From positions 186,001-250,000 of the forward strand of contig BCIG01000023.1 of NCBI GenBank assembly GCA_001599915.1: 64,000 bases of DNA, read 5' to 3'. Shown piece after piece: positions 47,162 to 60,798 of the stretch. This DNA is from Symbiotaphrina buchneri (lineage: Eukaryota; Ascomycota; Symbiotaphrinales; Symbiotaphrinaceae). The notes under the pieces were generated by a model, which was given only the letters and a program-made list of their open reading frames with translations, was not told where the DNA came from and ran no database searches. The translations under genes and the position numbers were made by a program. The first letter of the stretch is position 1, and each line of letters starts with the position of its first letter.

Positions 47162-47987
47162 GCCACAGTGATCGCGATATCTGATCCGTCTGTGGCAAAG
47201 AGAACATCCGCTCCCTTTTTGCCGTTGGACGTGTTCTCACGAGTTATGAGCGAAACGATGAGCGTTACCTGCGTATGATTTGTTTTGTACTGTCTAGGGA
47301 TACGGCCCAGGCGTGGTGAAGCCTGAGTGACGGTCGAGGCTGGGTCCTGGAGTTTGGCCGTGCTGTTTGGGGTGTGAACAACAGTGCTTATAGTGGTTGG
47401 TCTCTTTGTAATCTATCGCGATCTTCTCTTTCTGCTCCATTCTTCTGATACTGTGGATCTTTTTTTATCGTTAGGATGCCCTGCCCTGTCTAAGGACAGG
47501 CACCAGGGCACCACACCAACGCATATGCTAGATTAGGACTCCGTCACCGGACAAAAGGATCATGTATGGTACGGTCATTTTTCCCCAAGCACGAATGGAC
47601 GAGTTTCATTAGACTCTGTACGATTAAGGTACATAACCCATCTCATGATACCGGCATTCCCACATGCTGTCCTGCGAGATAACTGCAGGAGGGAAATGGA
47701 GAGCGATGCAAGTGCATGCGCCCACGGTGGTCTGGTCTGTAGCATTGAAGATAGATGTATTCATTCATTAATTCATCATTAAACGGGGCCAACTGGCGCT
47801 GGACGCGTCGTGACGCAGCAGGATTAGCTTCGGAACAGCCAGCCAGTGCACCCGAGTCATGAGCTCATCGATTGAATGGCACTGCAGGCACCACCCAAGC
47901 AGCACATCACCTCGTCCACCGCCGATATGCTCTACAGAACTCGATCTTGTTCCTGCTTCTGGTTTTACCTTGGGCCCAGTTTACAAT
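47162..47987. other. hapB 3' region and upstream flank of the AlkB-like gene
   Basis: No gene. A strong hairpin lies at 47477-47510 (see separate entry). ATTCATTAATTCATCATTAA at about 47760-47781 is AT-rich low complexity. Confidence 0.5.
47477..47510 (+). other. 34-nt stem-loop downstream of hapB
   Basis: TGCCCTG and CCTGTC on the left pair with GACAGG and CAGGGCA on the right around a TAAG loop, with only small internal bulges. It lies about 315 bases after the hapB stop, so it could be in the 3' UTR. Function unknown. Confidence 0.55.
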
Positions 47988-49085
47988 ATGTCCAAGAAGC
48001 GGACCATCGATGACTTCCTCAGGCCATCGGGTGACGGCGACGGCGATGGCGATGGCGATGCCCAACCGCCTGCTGCCAGGGCACGCTTCACCTTGGAGAC
48101 CGCTCCTGATACCTCCGGTCCCATTGCCCATTCGAGTCATTGCACATATCCCTGTCCTATCCGAACTTCCAGACCATCTCCTAGTCACCGTTGTGGGAAG
48201 CCCCGGCGAGACAGGCAAAGCGATCAGGAATCAGCCTAATCTAGATCTGCTCTATTTCCAGCCATACATCCCAAAGCAGGCGGAGAAAGGGCTGTTCGAA
48301 TTCTACCGCCGAGAATTGTTCTACTACAGGGTGGAATATAAGATCAAGAGGGGCGGCGTGGAGACGCAAATCCGCACTCCAAGATAGTGAAACTCACTCG
48401 TCGCTCCTTTCTTCCTACGACGCTGACGCGGAATGGGCCAGCACTACAGTTTTCGGTGTGGATAGCACAAGCCGTTTCACAGAAACAGGGGACGTTGTCG
48501 ACAGCAGAACCGGTCGGCCCGTACCGCAAAGCCATTACAAGAATTGTCGACCCCGGCCGATACCGCATTGCCTGGACGAACTGCGCAAGGTGGGTAGTAG
48601 GTGCCTGTCTAAAGACAAATGCTCTTCTCTGACGTCTCCAGTCTACGGAGGCAGCAACGGGCGACATGTTCAATTTCTGCCTTGTCAACTACTACGCCAG
48701 CGGGGCGGATTCTATATCCTACCACAGCGATGATGAGCGCTTTCTTGGTCCGAACCCTTCGATTGCGTCTTTCTCCTTCGGCGGCAGACGCGACTTCTAT
48801 ATGAAACACAAGCCGGTTCCCTCAACGGCAGCTGAGGCTTCCTCGCCGGTCAAGTTCATGTTGGGTTCTGGGGACATGCTCCTGATGCGCGGGAGGACGC
48901 AGTCGATGTGGTTACATAGCATCCCCAAACGAAAAGGTGGAGCGAGCGGTCAAGGAAGGATCAACATCACCTTCCGCAAGGCCCTGGTGAAGGGCGGCAC
49001 GGAGAATTATTATCAGTACAATGTTGGGAGTGGCCCGCCGTTCAAGTGGAACGAGAAGAGCGGGCAGATGCTTCCTATCCAGTGA
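47988..49085 (+). CDS. AlkB-like Fe(II)/2-oxoglutarate dioxygenase
   Basis: Exons 47988-48117, 48173-48386, 48442-48589 and 48642-49085 encode 311 aa. Near the N-terminus, SKKRTIDDFLRP resembles a PIP-box-like PCNA-binding motif, followed by a Gly-Asp repeat. The core has LLYFQPYIP, TTVFGVDSTSR, FNFCLVNYYASGADSISYHS (iron ligands H and D of HxD), GSGDMLLMRG, WLHSIP (distal His) and GRINITFR (2OG-binding Arg). This is the ALKBH2/3 arrangement of direct-reversal enzymes that remove methyl groups from DNA or RNA by oxidation. Substrate is inferred only. An in-frame ATG at 47859 would add 43 residues; the shorter form puts the PIP-like motif at the extreme N-terminus, as in ALKBH2. Confidence 0.85.
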
Positions 49086-49458
49086 GGGTGAGGGCAGAAA
49101 TCACCGAACTTGGTATTTTCGTCGATAGCATGAGTCTACCTGAGTCCTAAATAAACAAGCTGCAGAGATGTCCACCATCTGCTACCATCCATACCTTACT
49201 ATATGAACCGTGAATATCCATTATCATCGACCTCCTTCCTCTCTGTCTCTCCCCCCTTCTCTCACACTCTCTTCTCCTTCAGCCTCGCTCGGTTGGCCTC
49301 GCCTCGCCTCGCCTCGCCTCCGCTCTCCCCAAACCCCACAACGGGACTAAATATAAAGTACTGTACCTTACTCTCTGCCGACAGATCGTCGCCATCTCCC
49401 TGCCGCCTGTGAGCCGCCCGTGATCCAACTCAATCCCACGGAACGAACCTCCACTGGC
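49086..49458. other. Intergenic / leader before the GRF-finger gene
   Basis: Contains a short CCTCG microsatellite at about 49298-49320 and CT-rich leader sequence. No gene. Confidence 0.5.
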
Positions 49459-50646
49459 ATGTTCAGAGGTCGCGGGCGAAGGGGTGGTCGAGGCACCAGG
49501 CAGAGTACGAGGCCCCTGAAGGGCTTGTTCATCGATGGCGTCTGGCATTGCAACTGCCAACCTCGACTTCCAGCTGCCCATTTCCAGACCAAAAATGGTG
49601 GCCAAAATCACGGGAGATGGTTCTGGACGTGCCAGCAGCCACAGAACAAACGGTGCGCGTTCTTCCTGTGGGACGATGATGCCAAACCCAGAGAAGAGGC
49701 TGCCGTCTTGAGCAATTCCCGATCCGAGCCCGGCGCCGTCGTCACCCCTCATACACCCACTCTATCTCGCGATGTGAGTCCCCGGAACTGCAGGTCGATG
49801 AAGCCCAACAGATCCTCTCCGCCTTACACGCCACTGCCAAACCCTTCCCGAAAGCTTGAGGGCCTAGGAGATAAAGACGATGCCAGTCAGGAAGTCGAGG
49901 AGTACTATGACTGGCCCCTTTCAGATGAGGAAGTCGAATCTGTCATTCCGGAAACCACCACGGTCGTAGCGACTCACTCAGCGTCAGCTGGCTCCATGGG
50001 ACCGATTGAGCCAATTCCACCAGCACCTCAGACACCAAGGAGGACGCCAAGGACCAATTCATTTTCGACTCATGGCAAGAGAAAAAGATTCGAGGTCAGC
50101 GATAGTTGGTCCATGCCCACTCCCACCACTGCCAGTCGATCCGATGAAGCGGAAGTCAGTCGTAGAGGCTTTCCACATGCCAGCCTCGATACGCCCGCGG
50201 ACGGCATTGCCGGGTCATTGAGCAGATGGGCTGTCTCCGGAGAAACCGGCAGCAGTGGTATGCTATCACAATCTGCAACGCCAACGCCGCAACGTTTCCT
50301 ATCTTCATCGATCATGGATGCTAGCATCAGTGGTCGCGGCGGCGCCGAATCTCAGCTTTCTACGGAAGTTCTTGCTCTGCTAGAGGCAAGAAATGTAACT
50401 CTTGACAATACCACTCGTGAACAAATGTCGGAAATACTGGACAAACATGTTCTCCGTACACACGGCATCGCCAAGGGTAGAGACATAGCACGATTGGCAT
50501 TCAAAGCAAAAGAGGCGAAGGTCGCGGAGCTGCAGTACCGACTTGCTAGCCTAGAGGCGGAGAGAGAGACGGATAGGGCCATCATCAGGAGTCTTAGTCT
50601 TGGGAGTCGCTCTAGCACCCGTGGTGGGATGGAATCTGCTTCATAA
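49459..50646 (+). CDS. GRF-type zinc-finger protein
   Basis: Uninterrupted frame, 395 aa from the ATG at 49459 (MFRGRGRRGGRG). An RG-rich N-terminus is followed by one GRF zinc finger at about residues 28-75: WHCNCQPRLPA, then GRWFWTCQQPQNKRCAFFLW, with the Cys-x-Cys...Cys...Cys pattern and the Gly-Arg-Phe-like core written here as GRWFW. The middle is Ser/Pro/Thr-rich and probably disordered, and the C-terminus has a coiled coil (KVAELQYRLASLEAERETDR). GRF fingers in Ape2, NEIL3 and topoisomerase III bind single-stranded DNA. A nucleic-acid role is likely, but the specific function is unknown. Confidence 0.8.
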   Translation: MFRGRGRRGGRGTRQSTRPLKGLFIDGVWHCNCQPRLPAAHFQTKNGGQNHGRWFWTCQQPQNKRCAFFLWDDDAKPREEAAVLSNSRSEPGAVVTPHTPTLSRDVSPRNCRSMKPNRSSPPYTPLPNPSRKLEGLGDKDDASQEVEEYYDWPLSDEEVESVIPETTTVVATHSASAGSMGPIEPIPPAPQTPRRTPRTNSFSTHGKRKRFEVSDSWSMPTPTTASRSDEAEVSRRGFPHASLDTPADGIAGSLSRWAVSGETGSSGMLSQSATPTPQRFLSSSIMDASISGRGGAESQLSTEVLALLEARNVTLDNTTREQMSEILDKHVLRTHGIAKGRDIARLAFKAKEAKVAELQYRLASLEAERETDRAIIRSLSLGSRSSTRGGMESAS

Positions 50647-50968
50647 GATCAGAGATCTTGTCTGGGCATTACATCGAACTTCCAATGCTGGGTCACGTCT
50701 TCTGCAGCGATATTCGGCGTCTGGACGATACCCCTGTTTGTCATCGCGTGTATTTTATGAACAATTGCAACCGTTCCTCACGACCATCAAATCCTGCCAA
50801 ACCGGAGTTTGACAGACTCTATGCGGTCCAGAACTGCCACTGCTTGATGCTCTTGTCACACTTTCAATACTGCGCTAGCGCTAACCTGTCAGGCTACATG
50901 TAGACTACGCGTAGGACAAGAACGACGCCCCTCAACTGGAACAGATGTACAGATAAAGAGAAAATGCA
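50647..50968. other. Convergent 3' flanks of GRF gene (+) and sdh1 (-)
   Basis: About 320 bases with no gene; expected to hold the two 3' UTRs. Confidence 0.5.
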
Positions 50969-53318
<2,350 letters not shown>

Positions 53319-53986
53319 CGTGCCTGCTCAATCACGCAAGACCTCTCTGGGCAGGTATCCGGATGTGCAGATGTACCAGGATGAGACAGGAGATATGGTG
53401 CTGGATAAGCTGCTGGCCGAGAGAGACACAGAGGATGCGTCGAGTCCGGTGATGATCGGGACTCTCTTAACGTGCCTAGGTAGCTTGAGTAACGAAGTAC
53501 TTCGTAGTAGTGACTTTAGTGGCTCTCCCTCTTACCCGGACCCAATTCCACCAAAGGACCAATGAGAATGAACCAGAAAGCAAGCAAAGACGCAGCGCAG
53601 CAAAATGCCCTTGACCTACCGGTAGCTTACCGGTACGGCCACCTGAAAGTATCTGTATTTTCACTTCATACCTTACAAAATCCTTACCTCAATGTATTTA
53701 CCTTACCTTTCCATCGTTACACCCACCTTATCGCTGTACCTTATGCACCAACCAGCTAAGATAAGGTACAGTAGTAGCTTGCCTTGTCGGCCTACTACTA
53801 CCTCAGCTATCCGTACATCGCGACACAGCTCCAGCAGCAAATCAGACCGACTACCATAACAAAAAAGCATCCTCCGTCCTGTCCGATCTTCTTCCTGATG
53901 GCATCACCGCTCACATAAGCAGCTCCGGTTGACACCAGCACTGTGGACGTACCGTTGGTCCTCCCCACCTTCGAGCACGTCGAACC
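53319..53986. promoter_or_regulatory. Divergent promoter region of sdh1 and csnD
   Basis: About 670 bases. Reiterated TACCTTAC/GGTACAG words at 53667-53775. A CCAAT pentamer lies near 53559 (ACCAATGAG) and another near 53231 inside sdh1 intron 1 sequence. No gene. Confidence 0.45.
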
Positions 53987-55271
53987 ATGGCTTCTCCCGA
54001 GGTAGTCGCAACTACTCAAGCTCTGGAGTCCGCCTTAACCTCCCAACCTGAAAAGGCCTCGGGTTACAACGACTTGTTGAAAAGGATAATCGAAGAGTCT
54101 TCCCCGGAGCAACTCGCTGCGAACCTTACCGTTTTCGTTGATTCGATTCTGGGAGACGCCATTGGTATAGTTGCATCCAGACCCCTCCTAGGCTCTTTTG
54201 TGGAAGCTCTCAAAGCTCTTCCTGATGGCGAGTCCAAAATTCAAGTCGGACAGCACGCGTTGCAGGCTCTTCAACCAAGGGTGGTCTCATTTGAGGAGCA
54301 AGATATTGCCATCAGAGAAGCTTTGGCTGCCGCCTACGAGGCAGACGATCAATACCTGGAGTCAGCCAAAGTACTGCAAGGGATGCAACTGGATTCTTCG
54401 CAACGCGTGATCTCGGACGACTATCGGTTCCGTATCTATGTAAGAATCGTGCGACTCTTCCTTGAAGAAGATGAGCCTACGAATGCCGAGATATACCTAA
54501 ATCGAGCCAAGAACCTGCTTTTCAAGGTGAAAGACCAGGAGCAGAGGTTGATATATCAGTTATGTGAAGCAAGGATATTGGATGCAAATAGGAAGTTCCT
54601 CGAGGCATCGCAGGCTTATCATAATTTCAGCTTCTCGCCAATGCTAGCAGAGGAGGAGCGCGTCCGGGCTTTTTCAGAAGCTATCAAATGCGCTGTGTTG
54701 GCCCCAGCTGGTCCACAACGCTCCAGAACTTTGGGTAGACTTTACAAAGATGACCGAGCATCCCAGGTTGAAGAATTTGGTATCCTAGAAAAGATGTTTC
54801 TGGACAGACTTCTGGCACCGTCCGAGGTTGAGAAATTCGCGGACAAACTTGCACCGCACCAGCTGGCACAGACTGCAGATGGATCTACCGTATTGGCGAA
54901 GGCGGTGGTGGAGCACAATCTTCTAGGAGCTTCCAGGTTGTATAACAACATTGGCATTGATGAGCTTGGTGTTTTGCTTGGGTTGGATGGGGACAAGGCA
55001 GAAGGATACGCCGCAAGGATGATTGAGCAAGGCAGGGTTGGTGGAACCATCGATCAGATTGATCGGTTGATACATTTCGACGTTATCGACGGCGGAGACA
55101 AGGGTAGTAGGGCGCTCAGACGGTGGGATACCAATGTTCAGGGTCTGGCAGAGGAAGTGGAAAAAGTCACCTCGCTTCTGCAAACTAAATACCCGGTCAG
55201 TATCTTCTCACGATGTCTGTCACTCCTCTAACGTAGTGCAGGACTTTGTCGCTGCCAATCTTGTCCATTGA
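53987..55271 (+). CDS. csnD: COP9 signalosome subunit 4 (CsnD)
   Basis: Exons 53987-55195 and 55242-55271 encode 412 aa. Helical repeats lead to a PCI domain at the C-terminal end (LGRLYKDDRA, FGILEKMFLDRLL, then EHNLLGASRLYNNIGIDELG and GRVGGTIDQIDRLIHF). The second exon supplies the conserved ending TKYPDFVAANLVH. CSN removes NEDD8 from cullins; in A. nidulans loss of csnD blocks sexual development and causes red colonies. The sequence looks intact. Confidence 0.95.
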
Positions 55272-55638
55272 CACAGTCCATATATTCGTCTGGCTCAAGA
55301 CGTACGACGAACAAAAGGACTTCCCGTACGTCTGAAAAGTCATACACGGTGGATAGTAGGCAACCCTCTGGCGATCATGGCATTAGGACCACCATGCATT
55401 AGCTGGCATCCTGATCTATTCAACAGTCTTCCAATTGCGTCAGGCGCTACCAGTGGCGTGTCACGTGTGTGCTGGCAGAAACAATTGGAGGTTTGGGCTC
55501 GCCGCCCGACTTGCAGGCAGATTTAGCCCTCTGTGCTCTGTAATGCTCGATGTGCTGCTACATATGAGGAGTTGATTCAGTCCGGATCAGGCAGAAAATG
55601 AAACTACTTAGATTGTATACCAAGACATTGTGCTTATT
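55272..55638. other. csnD 3' flank, end of the gene-rich segment
   Basis: About 370 bases with no gene. The base composition drops sharply in GC after about 55.6 kb, where the transposon nest starts. Confidence 0.5.
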
Positions 55639-55790
55639 CGGGCTTGCCGTTGGTGTGGGTTGGTGTGGTTTTTGACCCTTTCAAAAATCAGCCGCCAAGA
55701 CCCACGGTTCAGGTTGGGCTTTCAATCTTTTCATCAAAACAACACTGGTTTTGGGTTGGTTTTTTTCTCCAAAACATTGATCATTATAAG
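55639..55790 (-). mobile_element. Fragment of hAT-like non-autonomous element, family B (terminal part)
   Basis: Starts CGGGCTTGCCGTTGGTGTGG and continues as a match to the inverted right end of the complete family-B copy at 59679-60531 (GCCGCCAAGACCCA, TTGGGTTGG). The other end is missing. Assigned by similarity to the complete copy. Confidence 0.65.
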
Positions 55791-55833
55791 TCCTCCCGCC
55801 TGGATTAGTGTTTCTGGAAGCAGACATCGAAAG

Positions 55834-56040
55834 CAGGCTTGCAAGTGGTATGGTATCTACCACTAGTTATAAATCTTTTTGATCTAGTAGATCTGGTATA
55901 TACCATGTTTAATACCGGTAGAATATGGTATCATGACTACCTTAGGTATCAGTAGTACCAGAACTTAGTACCAGACTGGATCTAACACCAGTATGGTATA
56001 TTTATAACTAGTAGTAGATACCATACCATTTACAAACCTT
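55834..56040. mobile_element. Short palindromic MITE related to the hAT-like family A
   Basis: About 207 bp with long imperfect terminal inverted repeats: the left end CAGGCTTGCAAGTGGTATGG continues TATCTACCACTAGTTATAAA, and the right end is the inverse (TTTATAACTAGTAGTAGATA then CCATACCATTTACAAACCT). The centre has the CCGGTAGAATATGGTATCAT sequence shared with family A. No coding capacity; no convincing target duplication. Confidence 0.7.
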
Positions 56041-56454
56041 ATTTACATTTAATTGATTTTTTTGTATTAAATTTGATTTATTACAATGTCAATTATATTA
56101 AGATTTAAATTTACTGGAAAATAAATCGATTATTCTTATATGTTTAATTGTTTAAGGATTTATATAACCTATTTTAACATGTTGTAATTGACATTAATTG
56201 TTATTGTTTTACAGTATTTATTAGATTGAATATAATAAATATAAGTATATTTATCTTTATTATAATTAAGATAATAAATAACCTTTTTAATAAAATTTAC
56301 CATATTTTTTATAACTTATTACCAGGAAAAAATAAAGTAAATTAATAAATTTCCTAGTTATTAACCCTAACAATTTATTAGTTCAAAGTTATAATGATAA
56401 TATTAATAACTTCTAATCTTGAAATAGTTTGTTATCCTTTTAATTTAAAACATC
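56041..56454. other. AT-rich sequence between elements
   Basis: Extremely AT-rich sequence with no open frame and no clear repeat ends. The high TpA and low CpG look suggests repeat-induced mutation of an old insertion (inference). Confidence 0.45.
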
Positions 56455-57288
56455 CAGGCTTGCCGTTGGTATGGTATGGTATGGTATTTGGACCTTTTAC
56501 GCTTGCCCGCCAAGAAACTTGACTACATGTGGTAGTTCAGACCCCTAGTACCAGATACCACTAGTTATGAATACGAATACTACCGCCAAGTATTCATTGT
56601 ACATTACTAGTAAGCGCTTAGTAAGCAACTTTAAGCGAAACCTAATTTTATCTTGCTGAATAATCAACATTTTAATATAAAAAAACATGGTTGTATAGCA
56701 AATTTTTTGCTGAATAATACCCTTTTGAAAATCTGAAATCCGATTAGGAATGGTTGAGATATTAGTATTTTCTTATTTCTAAGTCCTACGATGGCCAGGA
56801 ACTGCAGGATAGCAACATATTGGAGGTGCTGAAAGAGTTTGAGGTTTGAACTTCTCGCAGGTCGGTTAGAATATGAGGTTATACAAAATACAATCGTATT
56901 CCAACTGACCTGCCTATTTGGACCTAGCTTACCTCGTATTTATAAGCACTAACAATTAGTGAAACACACTAATGCAAACTAATGCACACTAATGCAAGCC
57001 ATCTTGTACATTAAACCCGATTAGGTATAGCTTACTACTATAAATATAGTAACAGAACTTGCTGAGTGCTAGTTCTATACCCCTTCCAAAAACGGTAATT
57101 CCAAAAGTTTTTTTTTTCTTATCTTATCTTTTTAATCTGGTGATCTGGTATTATACCACATTTAACGCCGGTAGAATATGGTATCATGACTAAGTACCAC
57201 TGGTACCAAAATCTGATACCAGACCATATTTAACGCCAGTGTGGTATATTCGTATTCGGTGGTATATACCATACCAACAGCAAGCCTG
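56455..57288 (+). mobile_element. Complete non-autonomous hAT-like element, family A (834 bp)
   Basis: Ends are CAGGCTTGCCGTTGGTATGG on the left and ATACCAACAGCAAGCCTG on the right (terminal inverted repeats). An exact 8-bp target duplication AAAACATC lies at 56447-56454 and 57289-57296; eight-base duplications with CAGG-type ends are the hAT superfamily hallmark. There is no transposase frame. The interior includes the short tandem CACTAATGCAAACTAATGCA (about 56967-57000), which recurs in the other copies. Confidence 0.88.
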
Positions 57289-57496
57289 AAAACATCTATA
57301 GAAATAAGGTTTATTCCAAATTAGATAAATAATTATTAATACTTGTTATCAGGCTTGTTGTTGGTATGGTATAATATGGTATTTTAACCTTTTAAGCTTG
57401 TTTACCAAGAAACTTGACTATATATGGTAGTTCAGATCCCTAGTACCAGATACCACTAGTTATGAATATGAATACTACTACCAAGTATTCATTGTA

Positions 57497-59521
57497 CAGT
57501 CTTACCCTTTCTATAAGCATATAGCTCGTCAGACGATCTATATGCTTATAAAAGGGGTAATGCTTACAACCAGGTTCATGTGATCAGGGGCTATATCACA
57601 GGAAATTTCACGTGATCAGGGTTTTTTGAAGCTATCTATATAGACCAGAGCGTATCTAACGTAGTTTGCTTGTGTTTTGATGCCTCTATCATACGTCTCC
57701 TACGATCAAGAATCCATAACGTTCATTACATCCCTAGAATCAAGCTACTATCCCCTATTTCTTGTTGCAATTCGTAGGTAACTACCTTTTCAAGCGCCTC
57801 TATAGCTTCTGCAACCGAAATTTGCACTATTTCAGCCTTTTCATCTGGATCCTCCCCATCTTCATTTTGAAAGGTGCTTAGGATTCGATCCTGAATATCG
57901 ATAGCGTTATCAAGCACCTGTTCGTTTGGGGGATTTAGAAATCGATCGATCGACATAGCTTGCTGTATAATGCCATGTTGCTCCAACAGGATCAAATCAG
58001 CTTGCACCTCTTCCTATACGGTTTCAATATCATGATCCCTGATTGGAAACAATTTAATCAATCCTCTTATCAAACTAACCATTGATTTGACATAGCAATT
58101 GGAAATCATAGTTGCTAAAACATCATTGCTTCAAGCCTGTACAGTCATGTTGATTGTGTACAGGATCATAATTGTTTTATGACCGTTTTAACTAGCATCA
58201 AATTCCTGGATCAGACAGATATTGTACTCAGTATTTACGATAATGGGTTTTGAACAAAGCAATTATCCCCTGATCCATAGGTTGCCATTTAGAGACGGTG
58301 TTTAGGGGAAGAAACACAATTCTGATCCCCTGAAGGATATCCAGATTCAATTCCTTTAGTTGATTTACTGTAGCTACATGTATAAAGAAGTTATCCATCA
58401 GAAGAAGTACCTTTTATTGCTGGTTATAGGTTATAACATAGGCTTGAAAGTCTTGAAACCAATTTCCCATCAGTTTTATGTTTATCTAAGCCTTTTTATT
58501 GTTATAATATCCCTAATTCAAACCAGAGATATTTAGTTGGCCAAAGGATCATGGCTGTTTAGCCATGCTGATTATCCAAAGCAATAGTTTATCAGTCCTG
58601 TTTCCATTAGCTATACAAACAGTAGTTATATGGCTTTTATTCTTCTTTTCTCCCAGGAGAGCTTATATAGAAAGAGCTTGATCAGGAACCAATCTCTAGA
58701 AGATAAAGGTTTTATCCATGTTATAGATATTGTAAAGGGAAAAGGTAGCTGTAATTGATTGTATATTTTCTATTTGTTGTAAGATATCTTTGGAAATATC
58801 AGCTGATACAGCTTCTCTATGTTTTATACAAGCTTTAATGCTATAATGATTCTTAAAACCATCTAACCAACCTAATGAAAATTTAGAAGGTTTGATTCCC
58901 TGATAGATATCTATTTGTTAAAAGAATTACAAAGCTTTCTCCTGTAGAATAGCTCTAGTTACAGGAGCAACTATAGTTTTTACAGCTTAGGTCTATTCAA
59001 ATAAAGCCATTTCTAGTTACAGATATTAAGTAGTACAAGCTTTTGCGCTTTTCAAATTTATAACCTTTTTGATATCATCAAGATAACGGTATTTTGCAGA
59101 TAGGATTCAGGAGATAATTGATTGGTCAATAGGTTTATTATATTCATTGCTGAACCATGTTCGCAAAGCTTGCTGATCGTATGCTGTACCTAGTTTCTTA
59201 AGCTCTTGTACATGATCCTGGATAGCTTTTTATTGGATATCAGTATATCATCTTCTTTGATATGCATTATATTAATAGCCTTTCTTGTGCTCTGACTGAT
59301 AGTTGACCTGCCATTTTCACATGAAATATCACGTAAACTATAGGGGGGGAATATCTGGTTAAGAAGCATATAGGTAGGAAGGGGTGCAGAATTTTCAAGC
59401 ATATGCTTATAAAACAAAAATATAAGCATTTGGCTAGGGTTTTAAGCATGTTAGCCAATTTCCATGCTTATAAGGAGATATATGCTTATATACCTATATG
59501 CTTATAGAAAGGGTAAGACTG
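57497..59521 (-). mobile_element. Tc1/mariner-pogo (Fot1-like) DNA transposon, 2025 bp, decayed
   Basis: Terminal inverted repeats are identical for at least 28 bases (CAGTCTTACCCTTTCTATAA then GCATATAG), flanked by TA target duplications (57495-57496, 59522-59523). The minus strand carries a degenerate transposase read through many stops. Near 59200 there is a CENP-B-type helix-turn-helix (ALRTWFSNEYNKPIDQSIIS). In the middle are LGWLDGFKNHYSIK, NMDKTFIF, LLLMDNF and FLPLNTVSKWQPMDQGIIAL, the DDE_1/pogo pattern. The C-terminal piece is the 93-aa open frame at 57726-58007. Subterminal copies of AAGCATAT near both ends may be transposase sites. The gene is dead through multiple stop codons and probably C-to-T mutation. 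Confidence 0.9.
57726..58007 (-). pseudogene. C-terminal remnant of the pogo-type transposase
   Basis: A 93-aa open frame (SVAEAIEALEKVVTYELQQE near its end) that matches the C-terminal tail of Fot1/pogo transposases. It lies in the correct place and strand inside the 57497-59521 element. Confidence 0.75.
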
Positions 59522-59678
59522 TACATTATTTATACTGTTTAGTAAGCATTTAGTAAATACTTACTAAGCATTTAGTAAACAACTTTAAGCAAAACCTAAT
59601 TTTATTTTAGTGAATAACCAACATTTAATATAAAAAACATGGTTGTATAATAAATTCTTTATTAAGTAATACCCTTTT

Positions 59679-60531
59679 CAGGCTTGCCACTGGTGTAGTG
59701 TTTACCAATTGGTGTAGTTTACCAAACCGGTGCTAGGTGTGGGTTGGTGTAAAGATCTGACACCAAACCACCAACTGGTTTGGTATAATAGTTTTTTTCT
59801 CCGGTTGGTAAAAAAACAAATAAAAACCAGATTGCAACTAGGAAAAATATTTTTCCGATACTATCTGATAAGATAAACATCTAGTAAACATTTTAAACAA
59901 AACCTTAATTTTATCTCTATGAATAATCAACCTTTTAAAATAATAAAAACACCATTGTCTAACAAATTTATTACTGAATAATACCCTTTTTGAAATTTTA
60001 AAATCTGATTAGGAATAGTTGAGATATTACTATTTTCTACCTGTAACCCTAGCCCTAGGTTCTACAGTGGCCAGAAAGTATAGGATAGCAACAAACTGGA
60101 GGTACTAAAAGGACTTGGGACAGTAGCTTGGTTAGAATTCAGGAAAATACGAAATACGATCGTATTCTAACCGACCTGCCTCTTTTTACCTAGCTTACCT
60201 TGTATTTATAAGCACTAACAATTGGTAAAACAGACTAATGCACACTAATGCACACTAATGCAAGCTACCTTGTAAACTAAACCCAATTAGGTATAGTATA
60301 ATATTATAAATAGGAAAACAGAACTTACCAAGCTTTATTTCTATACCCCTTCCAAAAACGGTAATTCTGGCGGGAAAAATTTATGACATCATTTGGATAT
60401 TGGTTAAAAACCAAACCAAAAACCGGTGGTTTTTGGTAAAATTTTTGAAAAACCTACACCAACTCATGGGTCTTGGCGGTTGGGTTTGAGAAGGCCAAAA
60501 ACCAAACCAAACTACACCAACAGCAAGCCTG
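59679..60531 (+). mobile_element. Complete non-autonomous hAT-like element, family B (853 bp), nested in family A
   Basis: Left end CAGGCTTGCCACTGGTGTAG, right end CTACACCAACAGCAAGCCTG. The exact 8-bp target duplication is ACCCTTTT (59671-59678 and 60532-60539). It shares the outermost TIR bases and part of the interior (CACTAATGCA repeats, GGTCGGTTAGAAT-like sequence) with family A, but has GGTGTAG rather than GGTATGG ends. No coding capacity. It is younger than the family-A copy it interrupts. Confidence 0.88.
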
Positions 60532-60798
60532 ACCCTTTTTGAAAATTTAAAATCCAATTAGGAATAGTCAAGATATCAACATTTCCCCTGTTTCTAAGTT
60601 CTACAGTAACCAGGAACTATATAATAACTTGTTAAAGGTACTAAAAGAGCTTAAGGTCTGAACCTCTTACAGGTTGGTTAGAATACAAGATTATACAAAA
60701 TACAATCATATTCCAACTGACCTACCTTTTTAGACCTAGCTTACCTTGTATTTATAAGCACTAACAAATAGTAAAACATACTAATGTATACTAATGTA

